Part shown: positions 34,801 through 43,034 of the stretch, piece by piece
Layout of the letters: the number at the start of each line of letters is the position of its first letter
How positions within the stretch are numbered: the first letter of the stretch is position 1
Made by a program: the position numbers and the translations under genes
Assembly: GCF_003725545.1 (NCBI RefSeq)
Contig: NZ_RJLN01000007.1
Location: forward strand, 42,629-106,628
Length of the DNA stretch: 64,000 nt
Direction of reading: 5' to 3'
Source of the DNA: Micromonospora solifontis
GTDB lineage: Bacteria > Actinomycetota > Actinomycetes > Mycobacteriales > Micromonosporaceae
Notes under the pieces: model-generated
Seen by the model: only the letters and a program-made list of their open reading frames with translations
Databases searched by the model: none
What the model was told of the DNA's origin: nothing

Positions 34801-34816
34801 CTCACGGGACCGTGAG
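34801..34816 (-). promoter_or_regulatory. Palindrome at the leader of the second cyanophycinase gene
   Basis: CTCACGGGACCGTGAG, a 7-2-7 inverted repeat, starts 8 nt before the ATG and touches the GAGGAG ribosome binding site. It could be an operator or a small hairpin that limits translation. Confidence 0.45.
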
Positions 34817-34902
34817 GGCGGGCCGAGCCGAAGCGTACGACACCGGCGTGGCCCGGACAACGGGAGCACGACCGTCCAGGCGGCGACGTGGCCGCCACGG
34901 GG

Positions 34903-35358
34903 TCAGGGGCTCGGGGGGTACGGGTCGAGCGGGCGCTCGAAGAAGCTCTCCAGCACCACCACGGTCTGCGTGCCGGTGACGCCCTCCACCTGGAACAGCC
35001 GGCGCAGGCTGGCCTGGAGTTGCTCCGGGGTGCCGACCCGGATCTTCACCAGCAGCGACGCCGGGCCGGCGATGACGTGCGCCTCCTCCACCTCGGGGAG
35101 CGCGGCCAGCGCCGCCTGGGTGGGCTCGTCGCCCATCCAGGCGTTCGCCTCGACCAGCACGAACGCCAGCACTCCCCGGCCCACCGCGGCCGGGTCGACG
35201 TCCACCGTGGTCCGCCGGATCACCCCCTGCTCGCGGAGCTTGCGGACCCGTTCGTGCACGGCCCCGGTGGAGAGCCCGACCGCCCCGGCCAGCGCGGCGT
35301 ACGACTGGGTCGCGTCGCGCTGCAGCGCGGCCAGCACCTTCCGGTCCACCTCGTCCAC
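34903..35358 (-). CDS. Lrp/AsnC family transcriptional regulator
   Basis: The 151-residue product starts at GTG 35358 (GGAGG 6 nt upstream), which gives the usual opening MDEVDRKVLAALQRDATQSYAALAG. The helix-turn-helix (AALAGAVGLSTGAVHERVRKLREQGVI) is followed by the RAM/AsnC ligand domain ending VVVLESFFERPLDPYPPSP. An in-frame ATG at 35409 is possible but lies inside the palindrome below. Lrp proteins sense amino acids. It is divergent from the SMP-30 gene and next to the amino-acid/peptide block. Confidence 0.92.
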   Translation of the reverse strand: MDEVDRKVLAALQRDATQSYAALAGAVGLSTGAVHERVRKLREQGVIRRTTVDVDPAAVGRGVLAFVLVEANAWMGDEPTQAALAALPEVEEAHVIAGPASLLVKIRVGTPEQLQASLRRLFQVEGVTGTQTVVVLESFFERPLDPYPPSP

Positions 35359-35399
35359 CGGCGACCTCCGTTCGGGAAATATCCCCTGTACCGATTCTG

Positions 35400-35427
35400 G
35401 TTCGGTCATGTTAACTTGACGCCGAAC
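35400..35427. promoter_or_regulatory. Palindromic operator between lrp and SMP-30 genes
   Basis: GTTCGG at the left and CCGAAC at the right flank an AT-richer centre TCATGTTAACTTGA that is itself nearly symmetric. It lies in the divergent promoter region and is the likely Lrp binding site. Confidence 0.5.
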
Positions 35428-35454
35428 ATGAGTCACGGGGTGGAGGCGATACCG

Positions 35455-36357
35455 GTGGACCGGTTCAGAACTCATTTCGAGGTGCTCGACGAGCGTTTCC
35501 GCCGGGTCAACGGCGACGAGTGGACGGAGTGTCTCTGGACCGGCGGCCGCTGGCTGGAGGGACCGGCCTGGTTCCCCGCCGGTCGCCACCTCGTCTTCAG
35601 CGACATCCCCAACGACCGGCTGCTGCGCTGGGACGAGACCACCGGCGCGGTCGGGGTGTTCCGCCAGCCGGCCGGCTACGCCAACGGGCACACCGTCGAC
35701 CGACGGGGGCGGCTGGTGAGCTGCGAGCAGGGCCGGCGGCGGGTCACCCGGACCGAGGCGGACGGCACCGACACGGTGCTGGCCGAGCGCTGGCGGGGCC
35801 GCCGGCTGAACAGCCCGAACGACGTGGTCGAACACTCCGACGGGTCGATCTGGTTCACCGACCCCAGCTACGGCATCGACAGCGACTACGAGGGGCACCG
35901 GGCGGAGAGCGAGATCGGCGGCAACCACGTCTACCGGGTCGACCCGCACGACGGCGTGGTGCACCGGGTCGCTGACGACTTCGGGCAGCCCAACGGGCTG
36001 GCCTTCAGCCCGGATGAGTCCCTGCTCTACGTGGTCGACACCCGGGCGAAGCACCTGCGCCGGTTCCAGGTGACCGAGGGCGGCACGCTGCGCGGCGGCG
36101 AGGTCTTCGCGACCTGCGACGCCGGCTCGTTCGACGGCGTACGCCTCGACGACGCGGGACGGGTCTGGGCGGCGGCGCACGACGGGCTGCACTGCTTCGA
36201 CCCGGACGGCACCCTGCTGGGCAAGCTGCACCTGCCCGAGATCGTCGCGAACTTCACCTTCGGCGGGCCGCAGCGCAACCACCTCTACATCTGCGCCTCC
36301 AGCTCGCTCTACAGCCTCCGGGTGAACGTCAGCGGGGTCCGCTACCCCGGCTGGTGA
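35455..36357 (+). CDS. SMP-30/gluconolactonase family lactonase
   Basis: The product is a 300-residue six-bladed propeller hydrolase from GTG 35455 (GGAGG 9 nt upstream); the in-frame ATG at 35428 would lie at the operator edge. Metal-binding residues of the family are seen as Glu in WLEGPAWF, Asn in LNSPNDVV and PNGLAF, and Asp in YVVDTRAKHLR. It should open a sugar-acid or similar lactone. The Lrp gene opposite may control it. It ends directly against the convergent ferredoxin reading frame. Confidence 0.9.
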   Translation: MDRFRTHFEVLDERFRRVNGDEWTECLWTGGRWLEGPAWFPAGRHLVFSDIPNDRLLRWDETTGAVGVFRQPAGYANGHTVDRRGRLVSCEQGRRRVTRTEADGTDTVLAERWRGRRLNSPNDVVEHSDGSIWFTDPSYGIDSDYEGHRAESEIGGNHVYRVDPHDGVVHRVADDFGQPNGLAFSPDESLLYVVDTRAKHLRRFQVTEGGTLRGGEVFATCDAGSFDGVRLDDAGRVWAAAHDGLHCFDPDGTLLGKLHLPEIVANFTFGGPQRNHLYICASSSLYSLRVNVSGVRYPGW

Positions 36358-36589
36358 TCACTCCTCGGGAGCGACCCGCCGGCGCGTGTCCACGTCGGAC
36401 ACGATGACCGCCTCCATCGGGCAGGAGTCGGCCGCGTCGAGCACCGCCTCCGCCGCGGGGATCCGCTCCGTCAACGGCCGGGACAGTCCGTCGACCAGCA
36501 CGAAATGGTCGGGTGCCACGCCCGCGCAGATGCCCGACCCGATGCACCGCGTCGACGTGCAGCCGCCACACCGCCTCCGTCTCGCTCAC
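36358..36589 (-). pseudogene. [3Fe-4S] ferredoxin, reading frame interrupted
   Basis: GTG 36589 with a strong GGAGGGAGGAG leader starts SETEAVWRLHVD, the normal opening. The Cys residues lie in another frame: RCIGSGICAGVAPDHFVLVDG, later SCPMEAV, ending RRVAPEE at 36358. That frame has no usable start codon before the first Cys and is preceded by a stop. Removing one base at about 36550, between GAC and CGG, would join the two parts into a normal ferredoxin of about 76 residues with CX5C and CP motifs. It is either a true frameshift mutation or a sequencing error. It lies 24 nt downstream of the P450 gene, whose electron donor it would be. Confidence 0.8.
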
Positions 36590-36613
36590 CCTCGCTCCTC
36601 CCTCCCCGGCCGG

Positions 36614-37837
36614 TCACCAGGCCACCGGCATCGCCACCAGACCCCGGACCAACAGGCCACGCTTCCAGGTCAGCTCCTCCTCGGGCACGTCCAGCCGGAG
36701 CCCCGGCGTCCGGTCGAGCAGGGTCTCCAACACCACCCGCAGCTCCATCCGGGCCAGTTGCGCGCCGACGCAGTGGTGCACGCCGTGCCCGAAGCCCAGG
36801 TGCGGGTTGGCCTCGCGGGTCAGGTCGAGCCGGTCGGCGTCGGGGAACACGCTCTCGTCCCGGTTGGCCGCCGGGATGGAGACCACCACCGGCTCCCCCG
36901 CCCGGACCAGCACCCCGCCGAGTTCGACGTCCTCGGTGGCGTACCGGGCGAAGGCCGAGGTCGCGCCCAGCGGGATGAACCGCATCAGCTCCTCGACCGC
37001 CGTCGGCACCAGCTCCGGCCGGTCCCGCAGCGTCGCCCACCCGCCCGGGGCGGTCAGCAGGACGTACAGCATGTTGGGGATCTGGGTCACGGTGGTCTCG
37101 TGGCCGGCGGCGAGCAGCCCGGCGGCGAGGGTGACCATCTCCTCCTCGGTGAGCCGGTCGGCGTGCTCGTCCCGGGCGCGGACCATGGCGCTGAGCAGGT
37201 CGTCGGCGGGCTCGACCCGCCGCCGCGCGACCAGCGCCGCCATGTACGCCAGCAGGTTGTCGAGGTAGTGCTGGATGACGCCCGGCTCCAGCGAGGTGGT
37301 CGAGACGATCGCCTCGGACCAGGTGTGGAACCTGTCCTGGTCGGACACCGGCACGCCGAGCAGGTCGCAGATCACCCGGATCGGCAGCGGCGTGGCGAGG
37401 TGCGCGACCAGGTCGGCGGGCGGCCCGGCGGCGACCATGGCGGCGACCAGCTCGTCCGCCACCGTCCGGGTACGTGGTCGCAGCTCCTCGACCCGGCGCG
37501 CGGTGAACGCCTTCGCCACCAGCCGCCGGACCCGGGTGTGCTCCGGCGGATCCATCGACAGGATGCCGGTCTGCTGCTGGCGGGGTGTGTTCCGCGGCTC
37601 ATCCCGGCCGATCGCGGCGGCCCGGCTGAACCGCGGATCGCCGAGCACGGTACGCACGTCGGCGTGCCGGGTGGCCAGCCAGGCCGGTTCGCCGTACGGC
37701 AGTTGGACCCGGACCAGCGGCTGGTCCCGCAGGGCGGCGTAGCGCGGATCCAGGTCGAGGCGCTCGGGCGTGCTGAAGGGATAACGCGGGATGGTCGCCT
37801 GCGAGGTGTCGGTCACCGGTGGCTCACTCTCGTCCAC
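36614..37837 (-). CDS. Cytochrome P450
   Basis: The 407-residue soluble bacterial P450 has an I-helix AGHETT (oxygen activation), a K-helix ExxR in VEELMRF and a haem loop FGHGVHHCVGA with Cys356 as thiolate ligand. The start is GTG 37837; a second in-frame GTG at 37816 is also possible. The ferredoxin gene follows directly. No biosynthetic cluster surrounds it, so the substrate cannot be inferred. Upstream, 37838-38067 holds its promoter and degenerate sequence next to the AI-2E remnant. Confidence 0.95.
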   Translation of the reverse strand: MDESEPPVTDTSQATIPRYPFSTPERLDLDPRYAALRDQPLVRVQLPYGEPAWLATRHADVRTVLGDPRFSRAAAIGRDEPRNTPRQQQTGILSMDPPEHTRVRRLVAKAFTARRVEELRPRTRTVADELVAAMVAAGPPADLVAHLATPLPIRVICDLLGVPVSDQDRFHTWSEAIVSTTSLEPGVIQHYLDNLLAYMAALVARRRVEPADDLLSAMVRARDEHADRLTEEEMVTLAAGLLAAGHETTVTQIPNMLYVLLTAPGGWATLRDRPELVPTAVEELMRFIPLGATSAFARYATEDVELGGVLVRAGEPVVVSIPAANRDESVFPDADRLDLTREANPHLGFGHGVHHCVGAQLARMELRVVLETLLDRTPGLRLDVPEEELTWKRGLLVRGLVAMPVAW

Positions 37838-38067
37838 CGCACCGCCGGGCGGTGCGTCGGCTCCGCACGACTCGACGCTGAGTCATGCCCCGACTGCGGA
37901 TGGTAGCGAGAATGGTCGATGTCGGCCAGCGGTAGGGCCACCCGGACGCACCGCCCTCGGGCCATCCACAGTGGTACGGCCCGGGAGCGTCAAGCGGGTC
38001 AGCGGTTGCCGGTGTCGCCCTGCCCGGTCCGCTGCTGCGCCATGTCGACGCCCTGGTCGGCGTCGGC

Positions 38068-38850
38068 GTGCTGGTGTGGAACCTGACCGCCAGCCAGTTC
38101 GGCGAGCTGAGCCAGCAGCTCGACCAGGGACTGGACCGCGCCCGGGACTTCGTCACCGCCAACCTGCCGATCACCGACGCCCAGCTCGACAAGCTGGTCA
38201 AGCAGACCCGGGACGGGCTGAGCGGCAGCGCCCCCGACCCGGTCGGCGGTGCCCGTACCGCGGCCGAGGTGTTCGGCTCGATCCTGCTCGCCCTGGTCCT
38301 GCTCTTCTTCCTGCTCAAGGACGGCCGGTCGATGTGGCGCTGGGTGCTGCGCCGGATGACCGGCCCGAACCGGGAACTCACCGCGGCGGCGGGCCGGGCC
38401 GGCTGGCGGACGCTCGGCGCGTACAGCCGGGGCACGATGGTCGTCGCGGCGATCGACGCGATCGGCATCGGGCTCGCCCTGGTGCTGCTCCGCGTGCCGC
38501 TGGCCCTGCCGCTCGCGCTGATCACCTTCCTCGGCGGGTTCGTGCCGATCATCGGCGCGACGGTCGCCGGCACGATCGCCGTGCTGGTCGCGCTCGCCGC
38601 CAACGGTCCCACCACCGCCCTGCTCGTGCTGGCCGCGGTGATCGCCGTGCAGCAGATCGAGGGCAACCTGCTGGAGCCGCTGGTGATGAAGCGGCAGGTA
38701 CAGCTGCACCCGGCGGTGATCCTGGTGGTGGTCACGGCCGGCACGCTGGTCGCCGGCATCGCGGGCGCGTTCGTCTCGGTCCCGATCGCGGCGGTCGCCT
38801 GGCGGATCCTGGACACCGTCCAACGGCACCGCGCGGCCGACTCGGCCTGA
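38068..38850 (+). CDS. AI-2E family transporter, N-terminally truncated
   Basis: The 260-residue product matches the C-terminal two thirds of the AI-2E/YdiK permease family: a periplasmic-side helical domain (QLDQGLDRARDFV...QLDKLVKQTRDGL), then five to six membrane helices with LITFLGGFVPIIGATVAGT and QQIEGNLLEPLVM. Family members are usually 340 or more residues and begin with two or three further helices, missing here. Coding-like sequence continues in frame back to about 37985 without ATG, GTG or TTG. Hence the 5' end seems lost and the gene may be inactive. Confidence 0.75.
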   Translation: MLVWNLTASQFGELSQQLDQGLDRARDFVTANLPITDAQLDKLVKQTRDGLSGSAPDPVGGARTAAEVFGSILLALVLLFFLLKDGRSMWRWVLRRMTGPNRELTAAAGRAGWRTLGAYSRGTMVVAAIDAIGIGLALVLLRVPLALPLALITFLGGFVPIIGATVAGTIAVLVALAANGPTTALLVLAAVIAVQQIEGNLLEPLVMKRQVQLHPAVILVVVTAGTLVAGIAGAFVSVPIAAVAWRILDTVQRHRAADSA

Positions 38851-38878
38851 GGCGCCAGCCGGGGGCCCGGCCGGCGGG

Positions 38879-39538
38879 TCAGGCCGGATGCGGGGTACGC
38901 AGCCGGCTGGTGAACCAGCTTCCCGCCTGGTCGGCCACCTGCTCCAGGGTGCCGGGCTCCTCGAACAGGTGGGTGGCGCCGGGGACGATCCGCAGCTCGG
39001 CGACCTCGCCCAGCTCGGCCTGGGCCTGCTCGTTGAGCACGATGACCTGCTCGTCCAGACCGCCGACGAGCAGCAGCGTCGGGGCGCGTACCGCCGACAG
39101 GGAGCTGCCGGCCAGGTCCGGGCGGCCGCCGCGGGAGACCACCGCGCGGACCTGCTCCGGCCGGGCGGCGGCGGCGACCAGCGCGGCGGCCGCGCCCGTG
39201 CTGGCCCCGAAGAGCCCGATCGGCAGCCGTCCCAGGGTCGGGTCGGCGGCCATCCAGTCGACGATGGCGGCCAGCCGCTCGGCGAGCATGCCGATGTCGA
39301 AGCGCAGCTCGGCGGTGATCTCGTCCCGGGCGTCCTCGTCCGGGGTGAGCAGGTCGATCAGCACGGTGGCCAGCCCCCGGTCGTTGAACTGGTGCGCGAC
39401 GGCCACGTTGCGCGGGCTGTGCCGCGAGCTGCCGCTGCCGTGCGCGAAGAGCACCACCCCGGTCGCCCCGGACGGCACGATCACGTCCGCGGCCAGTCCA
39501 CCCTCCACCACCGGAACGGTCACCTCACGCGCGTCCAT
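38879..39538 (-). CDS. Alpha/beta hydrolase, dienelactone-hydrolase-like
   Basis: The 219-residue product starts at ATG 39538, preceded by a GGGGAGGTGGG leader. It has the nucleophile elbow GASTGAAAAL, Asp in LLVGGLDEQV and His in VPGATHLFEE. The oxyanion segment is VVLFAHGSGSSRHSPRN. Close family members in actinobacteria are often encoded beside phosphoribosyltransferase domains, but none is present here. It is convergent with the AI-2E gene and divergent from merR. Confidence 0.87.
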   Translation of the reverse strand: MDAREVTVPVVEGGLAADVIVPSGATGVVLFAHGSGSSRHSPRNVAVAHQFNDRGLATVLIDLLTPDEDARDEITAELRFDIGMLAERLAAIVDWMAADPTLGRLPIGLFGASTGAAAALVAAAARPEQVRAVVSRGGRPDLAGSSLSAVRAPTLLLVGGLDEQVIVLNEQAQAELGEVAELRIVPGATHLFEEPGTLEQVADQAGSWFTSRLRTPHPA

Positions 39539-39600
39539 CCCACCCACCTCCCCGCCCCGCATACCCCCCTTCCACCCCACCTCACCTCCCTTCTGCTCCG

Positions 39601-39659
39601 TCGATCATGAAGTTGACTGCACAGAGAGCGCTCCCCCACACCGCTAACTTCATGATCGA
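39601..39659. repeat. Long inverted repeat upstream of merR
   Basis: TCGATCATGAAGTT (39601-39614) and its exact complement (39646-39659) are separated by 31 nt. The element ends 12 nt before the merR start codon and lies between divergent genes. It could form a cruciform or mRNA stem, act as a regulatory site, or be a member of a dispersed intergenic repeat family. Confidence 0.75.
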
Positions 39660-39671
39660 CCCGGGAGGGGC

Positions 39672-40055
39672 GTGGAGCTGGCGGAGCGGGCCGGTACGAG
39701 CACCCGGACGCTGCGGTACTACGAGACCCAGGGGCTGGTGCGGCCACGCCGGTCCGCGAACGGCTACCGGATCTACGACGAGGCCGAGTTGCGCGTCGTG
39801 CACGAGATCCGTGCCCTGCTGGCGGTGGGCTTCGGCCTGGACGACATCCGGCCGTTCGTGGCCTGCCTGCGGGCCGGGAGCAGCTCCGGCGACGTCTGCC
39901 CGGATTCCGTGGCGGTGCTGCGACGCAAGCTCGCCGAGGTGGACGACTACCTCGACCGGCTCGGCGGGGTCCGTCGACAGCTGCACGACCAGCTCGCCCG
40001 CGCGATCGCCCACCGGGAGGAAACATGCCTCAGGACACGCAAGAGAGCCGACTGA
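39672..40055 (+). CDS. MerR family transcriptional regulator
   Basis: The 127-residue product begins directly in the MerR helix-turn-helix (ELAERAGTSTRTLRYYETQGLVRPRRSANGYRIYDE). A dimerising coiled coil follows. Two Cys (VACLRAG and DVCPDS) lie in the coil start, where a thiol- or metal-sensing role is conceivable. GTG 39672 follows GGGAGG. The end overlaps the thioredoxin gene by 31 nt, so the two are one operon; redox control of thioredoxin is the natural hypothesis. Confidence 0.92.
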   Translation: MELAERAGTSTRTLRYYETQGLVRPRRSANGYRIYDEAELRVVHEIRALLAVGFGLDDIRPFVACLRAGSSSGDVCPDSVAVLRRKLAEVDDYLDRLGGVRRQLHDQLARAIAHREETCLRTRKRAD

Positions 40056-40372
40056 CCGCGGTCACCGACGCAACCCTCGCGGCCACCGTGCTGGCCGCCG
40101 ACCGGCCGGTGGTGGTGGACTTCTGGGCGGAGTGGTGCCCGCCCTGCCGGGTGGTTTCGAAGCACCTGGCCGGGTTGGCCGAGGAGTTCGGCGACCGGCT
40201 GAGCTTCGTCACCCTCAACACCGACGAGAACCCGGCGACCACCCGGGCGTACCAGGTGATGTCCGCGCCCACCATGCTGGTGTTCCGGGACGGGCAGGTG
40301 GTCGGCTCGATCGTGGGCTCCCGGCCCAGGGACCAGCTCCGGCTGAGCTTCGCCCGGCACCTGGACGGTTGA
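40025..40372 (+). CDS. Thioredoxin
   Basis: The 115-residue cytosolic thiol-disulphide oxidoreductase has active site WCPPC in FWAEWCPPCRVV (WCGPC in the standard form). The cis-Pro is in MSAPTMLVFRDGQVV. The CPPC dipeptide shifts redox potential relative to the CGPC of E. coli TrxA. ATG 40025 has GGGAGGAAAC upstream, inside the merR coding sequence. Confidence 0.93.
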   Translation: MPQDTQESRLTAVTDATLAATVLAADRPVVVDFWAEWCPPCRVVSKHLAGLAEEFGDRLSFVTLNTDENPATTRAYQVMSAPTMLVFRDGQVVGSIVGSRPRDQLRLSFARHLDG

Positions 40373-40433
40373 GCCGGCGCCGAGCGGGAACGCGCCGGGT
40401 GACCACGGACCCCGACGGATCGCGAGGATCGTC

Positions 40434-40613
40434 ATGGCCAAGCAGGACCGGTCCCGTGAGCGGGAGCTCACCGACCAGAAACGCCGCGAGCAGGAGCTGA
40501 AGGGCTCGCCGGACTGGGCGGACCGCGCGTCCCTGGCGCGTACCGCCGACGACCCGCAGGCCACCGCGCCCCGGGACGCCGGCGGCCGGCCGTCCAACGG
40601 CCGCCAGTTCTGA
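40434..40613 (+). CDS. Small charged protein (59 residues)
   Basis: An ATG at 40434 with GAGGAT 5 nt upstream opens a 59-residue frame beginning MAKQDRSRERELTDQKRREQE and ending RPSNGRQF. It is rich in Arg, Lys, Glu and Asp and has no hydrophobic segment, so it is probably disordered or a short helix. G/C-rich third positions favour real coding. No family is recognised. It follows thioredoxin by 61 nt and ends at a hairpin. Confidence 0.6.
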   Translation: MAKQDRSRERELTDQKRREQELKGSPDWADRASLARTADDPQATAPRDAGGRPSNGRQF

Positions 40614-40624
40614 GGTACGCGAGG

Positions 40625-40661
40625 GCCGGCGCCCGCCCGCGACGAGCGGGACGGGGCCGGC
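40625..40661. terminator. Bidirectional imperfect hairpin
   Basis: GCCGGC and CCCGC-type arms on both sides of GACGA pair with a few mismatches. It lies between the small ORF and the convergent GH65 gene. Confidence 0.55.
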
Positions 40662-43034
40662 TCAGCTCGCGTTCTCCGGCAGGTGCAGCAGGGGCGCCCG
40701 GCCCGGTGGCTGCTCCGGCGGCGGCCCGGCCGGGTGCGCCGGCGGCACCGGCAGGGTGACCGGCTGGGCGCAGGTGACCCGGACCGGCTCGCCGTGGTGC
40801 CGCAGCTCCAGCACCGTGTCCGGGCCCCCCTTGCGCAGCGAGTACGTCGTCTGGTGCGGCCGGACGTCCACCCGCAGCCGCATCGACCGCCACTGCAGGG
40901 AGAACTCGAGCCGGCTGAGCCGGCTCGACAACCGGGGCGAGAAGGAGAGCGTCCCGTCGTGGTCGCGCAACCCGCCGAAGCCCGCCACCAGGGCGATCCA
41001 GGCCCCGGCGAGCGACGCCATGTGCACCCCGTCGCGGGTGTTCTCGTTCAGGTCGTGCAGGTCCATCAGGGCCGCCTCGCGCAGGTAGCGGTGGGCGAGC
41101 TCGGTGTAGCCGACCTCGGCCGCCAGCACCGCCTGGGTGCAGGCGCTCAGCGACGAGTCCCGCACGGTACGTCGCTCGTAGTAGAGGAAGTTGCGCAGCT
41201 TCTCCAGGCCGCTGAACGCGTCCCCGCGCCAGTGCATCGCCAGGATCAGGTCGGCCTGCTTGACGACCTGCTTCCGGTAGAGGTCGAAGTACGGGTAGTG
41301 CAGCAGCAGCGGGTACTTCTCCGGTGGGGTGTGCTCGAAGTCCCACTCCTGCAACCGGGTGAAACCCTCCACCTGCTCGTGCACCTCGAGGTCGGGGTCG
41401 TACGGGACGTGCATGGCGTGCGCGGCGTCCCGCCAGGCGGCCGCCTCCTCCTCGGTGACGCCCAGATCGAGCGCCTGGTCCCGGTGGCGCATGGCGCAGT
41501 CGGCGGCGGTCAGCAGGTTCCGCTGTGCCATCAGGTTGGTGTAGACGTTGTCGTCCTTGACCGCGGTGTACTCGTCCGGCCCGGTCACCCCGTCGATGTG
41601 GAACTGGCCGGTGCGGTCGTGGTGGCCGAGCGACCGCCAGAGCCGGGCGGTCTCGACCAGCAGCTCCAGCCCGATCTCCCGTTCCAGCGCCTCGTCCCCG
41701 GTGACCAGCACGTACCGGCGTAGCGCGTCGGCGACGTCGGCGGCGATGTGGAACGCGGCCGTGCCGGCCGGCCAGTACGCCGAGGACTCCGGCCCCTCGA
41801 TGGTCCGCCACGGGAAGGCGGCGCCGGCGAGGTTGAGCGTCCGGGCCCGCTCCTGGGCCTTCTCGAGGGTGGAGTGCCGCCAGTGCAGCGCGTCCCGGAC
41901 CGCCGAGGGTTGGGTGTACGTCAGCACCGGCAGCACGAACATCTCGGTGTCCCAGAACGCGTGCCCGTCGTATCCGGGGCCGGTCAGCCCCTTGGCGGAG
42001 ATCGGCCGGCGTTCCGCGCGGGCGCCGGCCTGGAGCACGTGGAACAGGCCGAACCGGACGGCCTGCTGGACCTCCGGGTCGCCCTCCACCCGTACGTCGG
42101 CGGCGTCCCAGAACTCGTCCAGGTACTCCCGCTGCGCCCGGCGCAACCCGTCCCAGCCGTCCAGCCGGGCCGCGGCCAGCGCCGCCCCGACCTGGTCGCG
42201 CAGCGCCGGCAGCGAACGCCGGCTGGACCAGCCGTACGTCAGGTACTTGACCACCCGCAGCTTCTGGCCCGGCTTGAGCACGCAGCCGATGGTGGTGCGG
42301 ACCCAGTCCTCGTACCCCTCGGACTCGATGGTGGCGCGCTCCGGGCTGTGCACGTCGTGCCCCATCGCGGCGGCCAGCCGCAGCCCGCTGACCTTGGTCC
42401 GGTGGATGAGCAGCCCGCCGTCGTCGCTGGTCAGCTCCTCCTCGGCGAGCAGCGGGGACTCCAGCACGGCCGCCACCCGCGGGTCGCGGCTCTGCGGCGG
42501 CAGGGTCTCGTTGGCCACCAGCTCGGACTGGAGGATCAGCCGCAGCGGCCCGTCGATGGCCTCGACCTCGTAGTTGATCGCGGCGACCGACCGCTGGGTG
42601 AACGACACCAGCCGGGTGCTGCGGACCTTCACGTCCTGCCCGGCCGGTGAGCGCCAGTGCACCTCCCGGTGCAGGGTGCCGGCTCGCAGGTCCAGGACCC
42701 GCTCGTGGGAGAGGAGTTCGCCGTACCGCACGTCGAGCGGCTCGTCGTCGACCAGCAGCCGGATCAGCTTGCCGTTGGTGACGTTGACGATGGTCTGGCC
42801 GGACTCGGGGAAGCCGAAGCCGGCCTCCGCGTACGGCAGCGGGCGCAGCTCGTAGAAGGAGTTCAGGTAGGTGCCGGGGAGGCCGTGCGGCTCCCCCTCG
42901 TCGAGGTTGCCGCGCAGCCCGACGTGCCCGTTGGAGAGGGCGAAGACCGACTCGGACTGGGCCAGCACGTCCATGTCGAGCCGGGTCTCCCGGATGTGCC
43001 ACGGCTCGACCGGGTACGCCCGTTCCCGGATCAC
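40662..43034 (-). CDS. Glycoside hydrolase family 65 phosphorylase
   Basis: The 790-residue inverting disaccharide phosphorylase (maltose, trehalose or kojibiose type) has an N-terminal beta-sandwich (to about 270), a linker and an (alpha/alpha)6 barrel. The proton donor is Glu488 in [19 protein letters not shown], and [11 protein letters not shown] contributes to the phosphate site. It yields beta-glucose 1-phosphate and glucose. The GTG start at 43034 overlaps the stop of the HAD gene upstream (GTGA), so the phosphorylase and a matching beta-phosphoglucomutase are translated together. Confidence 0.94.
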   Translation of the reverse strand: MIRERAYPVEPWHIRETRLDMDVLAQSESVFALSNGHVGLRGNLDEGEPHGLPGTYLNSFYELRPLPYAEAGFGFPESGQTIVNVTNGKLIRLLVDDEPLDVRYGELLSHERVLDLRAGTLHREVHWRSPAGQDVKVRSTRLVSFTQRSVAAINYEVEAIDGPLRLILQSELVANETLPPQSRDPRVAAVLESPLLAEEELTSDDGGLLIHRTKVSGLRLAAAMGHDVHSPERATIESEGYEDWVRTTIGCVLKPGQKLRVVKYLTYGWSSRRSLPALRDQVGAALAAARLDGWDGLRRAQREYLDEFWDAADVRVEGDPEVQQAVRFGLFHVLQAGARAERRPISAKGLTGPGYDGHAFWDTEMFVLPVLTYTQPSAVRDALHWRHSTLEKAQERARTLNLAGAAFPWRTIEGPESSAYWPAGTAAFHIAADVADALRRYVLVTGDEALEREIGLELLVETARLWRSLGHHDRTGQFHIDGVTGPDEYTAVKDDNVYTNLMAQRNLLTAADCAMRHRDQALDLGVTEEEAAAWRDAAHAMHVPYDPDLEVHEQVEGFTRLQEWDFEHTPPEKYPLLLHYPYFDLYRKQVVKQADLILAMHWRGDAFSGLEKLRNFLYYERRTVRDSSLSACTQAVLAAEVGYTELAHRYLREAALMDLHDLNENTRDGVHMASLAGAWIALVAGFGGLRDHDGTLSFSPRLSSRLSRLEFSLQWRSMRLRVDVRPHQTTYSLRKGGPDTVLELRHHGEPVRVTCAQPVTLPVPPAHPAGPPPEQPPGRAPLLHLPENAS

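Noticed and set aside
41548..42573. 341-residue Ser-rich plus-strand frame within the GH65 gene
   Set aside because: It lies wholly opposite a strongly conserved enzyme gene; the Ser/Arg/Thr composition is that of an antisense frame.
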